A stretch of DNA of 14,643 nucleotides. Origin: an uncultured Flavobacterium sp. GTDB taxonomy: Bacteria > Bacteroidota > Bacteroidia > Flavobacteriales > Flavobacteriaceae. Positions 7,208 to 13,404 of this stretch are shown here, in pieces (position 1 is the stretch's first letter; each line of letters opens with the position of its first letter). The notes beneath the pieces are model-generated. The model searched no databases. It had not been told where the DNA came from and was given only the letters and a program-made list of their open reading frames with translations. A program made the position numbers and the translations under genes. The DNA is taken from positions 1 through 14,643 of the forward strand of contig NZ_CAMLIX010000131.1 in NCBI RefSeq assembly GCF_946479975.1. Reading direction: 5' to 3'.

Positions 7208-7641
7208 AATTTCTTCGTTATCATTCCAGATAAAATACCTCTGCAAACTTCTTGTCCTGCTTCATTTGTCATTACGGCATTGCATTTTAGTTTTCCAAAA
7301 CGAAAGAATAGTTTTTCAGATGTTACGGTTACTTTTTCATTTGGATAAACGGGTTTTAAAAACTGCATATCTGCAGAAGTAAAAGCAATTACAGTATTTG
7401 CTCCGAGTTCATTTCCTAATAAAAATATGCCCAGACAAACCATTCCGATCTGAGCCATTGTCTCGGTTAAAATAACGCCTGGCGTAACGGGATTGTCCTT
7501 GAAATGACCTTTGTAAAAATCAAGATTTTCATTAAAAGTGTAGGTTCCTGTTACACCGTTTTCGTCTGCATGAAGCAATTCATCAACAAACAAAAAAGGT
7601 TCGCTGTAGGGTAGCTGTGCAATAATATCAGTTAATTTCAT
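7204..7641 (-). CDS. FabZ-like 3-hydroxyacyl-ACP dehydratase
   Basis: A 145-residue single hotdog-fold protein. The catalytic His46 lies in YKGHFKDNPVTPG and Glu60 in VILTETMAQIG, an arrangement matching the FabZ active site (GHF...P..PG...E..AQ). The length is normal for FabZ. It would dehydrate 3-hydroxyacyl-ACP. No ketoreductase or enoyl reductase is encoded in the operon, so these steps would need housekeeping FabG/FabI, or the chain may stay unsaturated. It starts 11 bases after the type III PKS stop and overlaps the ketosynthase start by four bases. A related role as an aromatase/cyclase-like hotdog protein is possible. Confidence 0.87.
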   Translation of the reverse strand: MKLTDIIAQLPYSEPFLFVDELLHADENGVTGTYTFNENLDFYKGHFKDNPVTPGVILTETMAQIGMVCLGIFLLGNELGANTVIAFTSADMQFLKPVYPNEKVTVTSEKLFFRFGKLKCNAVMTNEAGQEVCRGILSGMITKKL

Positions 7642-7652
7642 AAACTTTTAAA

Positions 7653-8705
7653 TTACCATTGTAATAAAACTCTCTGTGCCGAAAATCCCGGACCAAAACT
7701 CAGCATTAAACCTTTTTCTCCTTTTTTGGGATTTCGGTTCATTATATTTTCTAAAACATACAAAACCGTCGCACTCGACATATTGCCATATTGTTTCAAG
7801 ATTTCTTTAGTGTCGTCGATATTTTTATTCAATCCTGCGAAAAGAGATTCTACTGTTGTTACGATTTTTTTTCCTCCAGGATGAAAAATCATGTGATCAA
7901 TATCTTTAATATCTAGATTATTTTGTTTTAAAAACGGATGAATAATATCTCCAAAATGAAAAGCAATTGTATCTGGAACTTCAATATCCAAAACCATCTG
8001 CAAACCTCCGTTTGTGAGTTTAAAACCCATCATATGTTCGGCATCATAAAAATGATACATTTGTTCGTCTAGAATTTCAGGGCCGGCATCTTCTTCTTTA
8101 GATGACAATAAACAACAAGCGGCGCCATCGCCAAAAATCGCAGCGCTGACAATATTAGGCATCGAAAAATCATCAAGCTGAAAAGTGGCTGTTGGCGATT
8201 CTACTGCTATTACGGCAGCACGTTTTCCTGGATTTGATTTTAGAAAATTCTTCGCATAAATAATTCCAGATATTCCAGCAGCACAACCCATTTCAGTCAC
8301 GGGCAGGCGAACAATATCTTGTCTTAATTTCATTTTATTAATCAAATAAGCGTCAAGCGAAGGAATCATAATTCCCGTGCAGCTTACCGTGATAATATAA
8401 TCCAGACTCTGCGGATCCCAGCCTGTTTTTTCGAGTGCTTTTTCTAGAACTTGATGCCCGAGAACAATCATTTCTCTGCTGTAAATATCATTTTTTTCTT
8501 CGAATGAAGTAGCGGTAAAAACTTCCGAAGGTTCCATAATCGAATACCGTTTATCTACAGAAGCGCCTTCAAAAATCTTTTTTACTTTTCTAATAAAACG
8601 GTCTTCCTGACCTTCAAGCCATGCATCGAGCAGCGGAAGTATTTCTTCTGTCGTTCTGGAATATTGCGGTAACTGTTTAACAGCTGTGACGATTTTTACA
8701 CTCAT
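7653..8705 (-). CDS. Type III polyketide synthase (chalcone/stilbene-synthase family)
   Basis: A 350-residue homodimer-type condensing enzyme that extends an acyl starter with malonyl-CoA and cyclises the product. The complete triad is visible: Cys141 in TEMGCAAG, His275 in IFHPGG and Asn308 in YGNMSSAT. The C-terminal SFGPGFSAQ (336-344) is the family's GFGPG-type signature. Length and motif order match bacterial alkylresorcinol or alkylpyrone synthases. It overlaps the methyltransferase stop by four bases (ATGA). With an ACP, ketosynthase and dehydratase downstream, the likely starter is a long or unsaturated acyl chain made in the operon. Ring type (resorcinol, pyrone or phloroglucinol) cannot be read from sequence. 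Confidence 0.93.
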   Translation of the reverse strand: MSVKIVTAVKQLPQYSRTTEEILPLLDAWLEGQEDRFIRKVKKIFEGASVDKRYSIMEPSEVFTATSFEEKNDIYSREMIVLGHQVLEKALEKTGWDPQSLDYIITVSCTGIMIPSLDAYLINKMKLRQDIVRLPVTEMGCAAGISGIIYAKNFLKSNPGKRAAVIAVESPTATFQLDDFSMPNIVSAAIFGDGAACCLLSSKEEDAGPEILDEQMYHFYDAEHMMGFKLTNGGLQMVLDIEVPDTIAFHFGDIIHPFLKQNNLDIKDIDHMIFHPGGKKIVTTVESLFAGLNKNIDDTKEILKQYGNMSSATVLYVLENIMNRNPKKGEKGLMLSFGPGFSAQRVLLQW

Positions 8706-9415
8706 ATTTTAGTAATTATCCACTGGTAGCGAAAAGCCCATTTCCAGTTTATGGAATAGTTTTTTAGATTTAATTTTTTAGAGAAATGCTCCAGTTCGTT
8801 TTTTTTGAATCCCTTTAAAATAGAAATCAAACCATCGCTGCGTGACATTTTATTGAGATTAAAAACAACGCCGATCACTTCAAATAATCGGTAAGCAATT
8901 TTGCTTCGGTGCAGATCGTTTACTACAATTCCAATTGATGAATTTTGGTTTAAAACCGCCATTATTGAAGCAATTTGATCGGTTGTAAAGTGATGCAGCG
9001 TAAGCGTACACAAAACAATATCATATTGTAGCCGACTAAAATCTTCGCTAAAAATATCCATACAGAGATATTCTATATTCGGATAATCTTTTGATAATTT
9101 TTCGGCATAATTAATCGTAAAAGCATTGGCATCAATCCCAATTAATTTAAATTGAAGATTGTTTTTTTTGCCATATTTGGCAAGCATTCTCAGCATATCA
9201 CCATTGCCGCAGCCAATATCTGTAATCGTAATAATTTTAGAAGTATCAGCCTTTTTTAAAAGTTCTTTAATGCCGTGAAGCGTCAGTTTATTTCCTCCAA
9301 GTAATTGATTAATAGACGCAATCTGATCCAGCGCGCCGATTAATTCTTCGCTTTGAAGCGAAAAATCATCCATTATTTCTATTTCTTCTGTTCTATATTT
9401 AGTGTTTACGCTCAT
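8702..9415 (-). CDS. SAM-dependent methyltransferase (class I)
   Basis: A 237-residue Rossmann-type methyltransferase. Motif I is TDIGCGNGDML (65-75). The acidic residue after beta-2 is Asp95 in IGIDAN, and MDIFSEDF (119-126) follows. TLTLHHFTTDQ (137-147) resembles the post-III region of UbiE-like enzymes. It starts directly after the oxidoreductase stop (TAAATG, no gap) and overlaps the PKS start by four bases. A later Met15 is possible, but position 9415 fits the abutting arrangement. It probably methylates the polyketide ring on O or C. In the srs operon of Streptomyces griseus a type III PKS likewise works with a methyltransferase and a flavoprotein to make methylated phenolic lipids and quinones, though the protein families need not be the same. 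Confidence 0.87.
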   Translation of the reverse strand: MSVNTKYRTEEIEIMDDFSLQSEELIGALDQIASINQLLGGNKLTLHGIKELLKKADTSKIITITDIGCGNGDMLRMLAKYGKKNNLQFKLIGIDANAFTINYAEKLSKDYPNIEYLCMDIFSEDFSRLQYDIVLCTLTLHHFTTDQIASIMAVLNQNSSIGIVVNDLHRSKIAYRLFEVIGVVFNLNKMSRSDGLISILKGFKKNELEHFSKKLNLKNYSINWKWAFRYQWIITKI

Positions 9416-10543
9416 TTATTCAATTGTTATTGGTCGGCCATGCGTTTGTTTTATAATAAATGATAATAAGGCAGGAACTGATGCCGCAACAGTCGTCATG
9501 ATATGAGTCAAATTTTTATGCGTCAGCGCCTTGGATAATAATCTTCCGAAGAATAATCTTTTTCCAAAATGCTTTTTCCATTCTTTGCTGTATTTTTTTT
9601 CGAATTCAATTCTTGATTCGATCTTTCCATAATAAAAATCCAAAACCAATTCTGATGCAATTTTAGCACTGTGAATCGCCATTGCCATTCCGTTGCCGCA
9701 CATTGGGTGAATTAATCCAGCAGTATCGCCAATCATTAAAATATGATTTTCTACAGGTTCTTTTTTATCGAAAGAAATCTGGCTGATAGTTAAAGGTTTT
9801 TCAAATAGGGAAGTGCTGTTTTCAAAAATGGCTTTTAGTTTTTTATTTTTATAAAGCACTGCTTTTTGATATTCTTCGATATTTTTATATTTTTTGAACG
9901 TTTCAAAATCGGCTAAATAGCAGATATTTATAACATCATTTTCTACTTTTGAAACACCACAGTAACCGCCTTGAAAATTGTACAGAGCCACAAGACTTTT
10001 GTCAAAATTTCCCGAATAATGACTTTTTACAGCGAGCCACGGAGATTTTTTAGAAATAAAATCTCTTGACAAAACCTGATCTACATTTGATCTTTTGCCG
10101 TAAGCGCCCAAAACTATTTTTGCAGAGAGCATTTCCTCAGTAGTAGTTACGTTAAAAATGTTGTTTTCAAAAGAAATATTGGTAACGGTATCTGTTACAA
10201 TGCTGCAGCCATTTTCAACTGCTTTTTCAAACAATAAATGATCCAGTTCATAACGGCTGATTCCGAAACCGCCTAACGGAAGTTTAGTTTTCGCCGTTTT
10301 TCCATTTTGCGCTGTGAATTCAAAATTTGAAATACTTGTTGGTTTGAGTTTAGAAACATCGATATCCAGCCAAAGTAAATAAGGAAGGATTTCATTTGAG
10401 ATATATTCTCCGCAGACTTTATGTTTTGGATAGGTGTTTTTTTCGATAAGAATTACCTTCAATCCCTTTTTGGATAGGTGTAGAGCGCTCGCCAGACCAG
10501 CCAAGCCTCCTCCAATAATAAGTACATCGGGATTTGTTATCAT
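9416..10543 (-). CDS. FAD-dependent oxidoreductase, geranylgeranyl-reductase-like
   Basis: A 375-residue flavoprotein of the geranylgeranyl reductase/monooxygenase superfamily. The FAD dinucleotide-binding motif is IIGGGLAGLASA (9-20), with Glu34 closing the first beta-alpha-beta unit. HKVCGEYIS (41-49) corresponds to the conserved CG motif of this family. The second FAD motif is MIGDTAGLIHPMCGNGM (270-286). A hydrophobic C-terminal stretch (about 347-364) may contact the membrane. It is the first gene of the operon and abuts the methyltransferase. It may hydroxylate the aromatic ring towards a hydroquinone or quinone, or reduce double bonds of the acyl tail. Sequence alone does not separate these roles. 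Confidence 0.87.
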   Translation of the reverse strand: MITNPDVLIIGGGLAGLASALHLSKKGLKVILIEKNTYPKHKVCGEYISNEILPYLLWLDIDVSKLKPTSISNFEFTAQNGKTAKTKLPLGGFGISRYELDHLLFEKAVENGCSIVTDTVTNISFENNIFNVTTTEEMLSAKIVLGAYGKRSNVDQVLSRDFISKKSPWLAVKSHYSGNFDKSLVALYNFQGGYCGVSKVENDVINICYLADFETFKKYKNIEEYQKAVLYKNKKLKAIFENSTSLFEKPLTISQISFDKKEPVENHILMIGDTAGLIHPMCGNGMAMAIHSAKIASELVLDFYYGKIESRIEFEKKYSKEWKKHFGKRLFFGRLLSKALTHKNLTHIMTTVAASVPALLSFIIKQTHGRPITIE

Positions 10544-10581
10544 ACAAGCAATTTACTATAAAATCTTAAATGTGCTTTATT

Positions 10582-10608
10582 AAATTTTATAATAAAGTAA
10601 TAAAATTT
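10582..10608. promoter_or_regulatory. Inverted repeat in the PKS operon leader
   Basis: AAATTTTAT (582-590 of this kilobase) and ATAAAATTT (600-608) form 9-bp arms with a 9-bp spacer, about 40 bases upstream of the oxidoreductase start. It could be an operator, but arms made only of A and T can arise by chance. No convincing TAnnTTTG box was found for this operon. The closest is TCATTTTG at 10628-10635 on the minus strand, with one mismatch. Confidence 0.25.
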
Positions 10609-10682
10609 CAATCTTTATCTTAAAAAGCAAAATGAGTCTCAGTTAGCGAAAACGGAATGAATTTTATTCAAAAGATAATTTT

Positions 10683-10690
10683 TACTTTTG
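10683..10690 (+). promoter_or_regulatory. -7 promoter box for the small plus-strand gene
   Basis: TACTTTTG matches TAnnTTTG exactly, about 30 bases upstream of the ATG at 10722. No TTG lies at the usual -33 distance. Confidence 0.5.
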
Positions 10691-10721
10691 CACTTTCAAA
10701 TAAAATACCGCAGTATAATAA

Positions 10722-11077
<356 letters not shown>

Positions 11078-11091
11078 ACTAACCATTTAAT

Positions 11092-11270
11092 TTAAACACA
11101 TAGAAACATAGATTTTTTCCTTTTTAAAAGAATATGAAAAGAAACTAGTTTCTAACACATAGCTTTGTGTTAAGCTAACTTTGTCAAAGTTTACCTCTAA
11201 ACAGCTATGTGAATTGATGTTAGTGAAACACCTTTCTGCGTAATCCAAAACTATGTTTCTATGTGTTTAA
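11092..11270. repeat. MITE-like palindromic repeat, copy 1
   Basis: A 179-bp element with perfect 20-bp terminal inverted repeats: TTAAACACATAGAAACATAG at 11092-11111, and its complement CTATGTTTCTATGTGTTTAA at 11251-11270. Inner inverted repeats share the same centre: CACATAGC (11156-11163) with GCTATGTG (11204-11211), and AACTTTG/CAAAGTT at 11177-11191. The whole unit is therefore a large imperfect hairpin with no coding capacity. Its right half matches copy 2 at about 12698-12830. It begins 14 bases after the frameshifted gene and ends 14 bases before the protease stop. No clear target-site duplication is visible. Confidence 0.78.
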
Positions 11271-11284
11271 AAAAAACTTAGCCC

Positions 11285-11974
11285 TTAAGCTGGATGTGCT
11301 ACAGTTTTATATTTTCTGTTGTAAATAACAATAAAACCAATCCATATTACCAGTAAAATTAGGACTAAAGTAAGTTCTGTAGTGTGAAGACCATTGCGAA
11401 AGAAATTATTTAAAGAGTGAACTCCCGCTGCCGCCAGCAAAGAACCTGTAGAAGCATATACTTTCCCGATTCCCCATGTACCAAAAAAGATAATTGCAAA
11501 GAAAAGTAGATTACTAGAAGTTATTTCGAAGTTTAAATGCCATGCAAACCAAAGTATTGCAATAATTAATATCGAAGTAAATTTAGGAAGCGATTTTAAC
11601 TGTTCTTGTAGAAATCCACGCCAGCCAATTTCTTCTAAAAGTCCGTAAACTAGAACAGTAAACATTAGCAATATTGGAAATTTGCCCATTGTAAAGTAAT
11701 AAACGCCCGCAATTAAAACCGCAGGAAGCAACCAATAAACAGCGAAAGGAATTATCGCATTTTTATAAATTCCTTTTAAAGACATTGGATTATGCAGCGA
11801 AAATGTTTTGATTGCAATTAAAGCTCCCAAAGCAGGACCAACTCCGTGAAGCAGAATTACTAAATATTGATTTTCTATTCCAGCTAATAAATTAGTTTTA
11901 ATAGCGGCATATCTGCAAATCACTGCAATTACATAATACACTATAATTGCTCCAAAGTTGATTTTGTTTTTCAT
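11285..11974 (-). CDS. CPBP-family intramembrane metalloprotease
   Basis: A 229-residue polytopic membrane protein of the CPBP (CAAX protease and bacteriocin-processing, Abi) family. Motif 1 is EEIGWRG (114-120; Glu114, Glu115, Arg119). Motif 2 ends in His146 of LWFAWHLNF, and motif 3 is HSLNN (His186, Asn190). These residues form the glutamate-histidine active site of the family. About six to eight hydrophobic helices are visible. Family members process CAAX proteins in eukaryotes and, in bacteria, peptides or unknown membrane substrates. It lies 75 bases after the Crp-like gene on the same strand but has its own likely promoter box. The substrate is unknown. Confidence 0.88.
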   Translation of the reverse strand: MKNKINFGAIIVYYVIAVICRYAAIKTNLLAGIENQYLVILLHGVGPALGALIAIKTFSLHNPMSLKGIYKNAIIPFAVYWLLPAVLIAGVYYFTMGKFPILLMFTVLVYGLLEEIGWRGFLQEQLKSLPKFTSILIIAILWFAWHLNFEITSSNLLFFAIIFFGTWGIGKVYASTGSLLAAAGVHSLNNFFRNGLHTTELTLVLILLVIWIGFIVIYNRKYKTVAHPA

Positions 11975-12001
11975 CGGTTATATTGGTTTGTTTAAGTGAA
12001 G

Positions 12002-12009
12002 CAAACTTA
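12002..12009 (-). promoter_or_regulatory. -7 promoter box of the CPBP protease gene
   Basis: TAAGTTTG on the minus strand is an exact TAnnTTTG, 28 bases upstream of the start codon. There is no TTG at -33. It suggests the protease can be transcribed independently of the Crp-like gene. Confidence 0.5.
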
Positions 12010-12049
12010 GCGAGTGAAAATGAAAATAAAATTGACTTTAGGTAAGAAA

Positions 12050-12640
12050 TTATTTTTCTGTAACTCTTTTTCGAATACGGCTCAAACTTTCTGCAGTTAA
12101 ACCGAGGTAAGAAGCGATGATTTTTAAAGGTGTCCGCAGAAAAATCTCAGGTCTTGATTCAATTAGTTTTACATATCTTTCTTGAGCCGAAAGCGTTAAT
12201 AGATTTATTTGCTCCTGCTGTTTTTTGATGTAAAGCATTTCTGAGATCGCTTTTCCAATTCGTAAGCCAGTTTCAGATCTTTGGTACAATTCATTTAAAT
12301 CAGAATAAGAAATAGACCATAAAATACTTTCTTCTAAGGCTTCAGTTTTAATAACCGATGCCTGCTGATTTAAAAAAGACATATAATCGCTGATAAAACT
12401 TTTTTCGTAAAGCAGATTAATGCAAATATCGCGTTTGCCATCCCAGACAAATAATCCCGCCGATCCTTTGATTACAATATTCAGATATCTTTCGACTCCA
12501 TTATAATCTTTTATGATTTCTGATTTTTCGAATTCTCGGACTGTAATTTTTTCTGAGAATCCTTTCCAGATTTTCATATCCGCATTAAAATACGATTCAA
12601 AAATTTTCTTTACCTCTTCAGGCGAAGGACTTTGTGGCAT
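12050..12640 (-). CDS. Crp/Fnr-family transcriptional regulator
   Basis: A 196-residue regulator with an N-terminal cyclic-nucleotide-binding-like beta-barrel (about 25-115, including IVIKGSAGLFVWDGKRD) and a long dimer helix (about 118-145). The C-terminal helix-turn-helix is at about 168-192 (TPLKIIASYLGLTAESLSRI). The phosphate-binding cassette of true cAMP receptors is not evident, and there is no Cys cluster as in Fnr, so the effector is unknown. This short form is frequent in Bacteroidota, often as a single regulator near its target. The nearby CPBP gene is a possible target, though that is only positional inference. A weak -7 candidate, TATATTGG, lies at 12666-12673 on the minus strand. 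Confidence 0.88.
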   Translation of the reverse strand: MPQSPSPEEVKKIFESYFNADMKIWKGFSEKITVREFEKSEIIKDYNGVERYLNIVIKGSAGLFVWDGKRDICINLLYEKSFISDYMSFLNQQASVIKTEALEESILWSISYSDLNELYQRSETGLRIGKAISEMLYIKKQQEQINLLTLSAQERYVKLIESRPEIFLRTPLKIIASYLGLTAESLSRIRKRVTEK

Positions 12641-12697
12641 TTTATTAAAGTATCAGTTTGAAATGCCAATATAAGTTTTATCATTCAAAATAAAAAA

Positions 12698-12830
12698 AGC
12701 TATGAGGTAAACTTTGCCAAAGTTTTGAATTTTGACAAAGTTCAATTTCTATAATTTAGAGGTACAGCTAAGTGCATTAATGCAAGTGAAACGCCTTTAG
12801 ACACACGCTAAAACTATGTTTCTATGTGTT
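12698..12830. repeat. MITE-like palindromic repeat, copy 2 (diverged left end)
   Basis: The right end, CTATGTTTCTATGTGTT (12814-12830), is identical to copy 1. The adjacent stretch from ACAGCTA to GTGAAACGCCTTT aligns with ACAGCTATGTG...GTGAAACACCTTT of copy 1. The left half keeps GAGGTAAACTTTGCCAAAGTT, which matches the complement of copy 1, but lacks the full 20-bp terminal repeat. It appears decayed or rearranged. It sits between the Crp-like gene start and the stop of the PPC-protein gene and may serve as that gene's transcript end. Confidence 0.65.
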
Positions 12831-12863
12831 AAAAAATTTTAAAAGTTTAATTCTAATTAAAAT

Positions 12864-13388
12864 CTATTTCAAGCAAGGCAATTGTAAAACATTTGCGTTC
12901 AAAGGCTGTTCTATTTTTCTTTCTAATTTTTCAGAATTTACCGTAATATAAATTTCCATAGAACCTGTTCCTACTTTCAATCCTAGAATATGACCGCCGT
13001 AAGCATTAAACTTATCGTCGGTTGCTATGCCGTGCATGTGTATCGATGGCTTGTCGCCACTCCACGCGATAGAACCCGTAAGGCTTCCCATTTCGACTTT
13101 ATTGAACGTTTTTGGATGAAATTTCTTTTCACCAAAATCGTAAAAGCCAAAAGTAGCATCTTGTGCAAAACCAATTCCAGTAAAGTTTGCCGACGGAATT
13201 TTTTCCTCTTTGGCTAATTTTTCAATTAATTCTAAAACATTATCGCCTTCGCGAAGAACCATCAGGTAACCAGAATTCGTTTTGGTATAACGGCATTTCT
13301 CACTATCATTTTTTTGCTGTGCCTGAGCTAAACTAAAAGCCAGAAAAAACACTAACAGCAGCGAAATTTTCTTTAGTTGCATCTTCAT
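12864..13388 (-). CDS. Exported PPC/DUF296-domain protein
   Basis: A 174-residue protein consisting of a signal peptide and one PPC (plant and prokaryote conserved, DUF296) domain. Residues 1-23 (MKMQLKKISLLLVFFLAFSLAQA) are a type I signal peptide with probable cleavage at AQA/Q. The PPC domain spans about 40-150. It carries IHMHG (His117, His119) and YGGH (His133), the usual metal-site His residues of prokaryotic PPC proteins. Cys32 and Cys172 could pair. An in-frame start at 13430 would overlap the upstream gene and spoil the signal peptide, so 13388 is preferred, leaving a 16-base gap after the GH32-like gene. PPC proteins are usually cytoplasmic or DNA-associated, so an exported one is unusual. 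Its function is unknown, and a role linked to its glycoside hydrolase neighbour is possible. Confidence 0.8.
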   Translation of the reverse strand: MKMQLKKISLLLVFFLAFSLAQAQQKNDSEKCRYTKTNSGYLMVLREGDNVLELIEKLAKEEKIPSANFTGIGFAQDATFGFYDFGEKKFHPKTFNKVEMGSLTGSIAWSGDKPSIHMHGIATDDKFNAYGGHILGLKVGTGSMEIYITVNSEKLERKIEQPLNANVLQLPCLK

Positions 13389-13404
13389 AAAATCAATTTT
13401 TAAA

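Noticed and set aside
7207..7246. Longer ketosynthase start at 7246
   Set aside because: It would add 13 residues not typical of the family and overlap the dehydratase by 43 bases. ATG 7207 gives the usual N-terminus and an ATGA junction like the others in the operon.
5191..10543. Operon as a flexirubin or aryl-polyene/dialkylresorcinol cluster
   Set aside because: Those clusters rely on paired ketosynthases, ketoreductases, acyltransferases and DarA/DarB-type enzymes. Here the ring-forming enzyme is a type III PKS and those partners are absent.
11269..11290. Possible terminator CTTA-GCCCT-TAAG followed by T residues at the CPBP gene end
   Set aside because: The stem is only four pairs and overlaps the stop codon. 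The adjacent repeat element is a better candidate for a transcript end.
12846..12861. AT-only inverted repeat TTTAATT-CT-AATTAAA just past the PPC gene stop, considered as a terminator
   Set aside because: The stem is entirely A/T with a two-base loop and no T tract directly after it, so a working terminator is unlikely.
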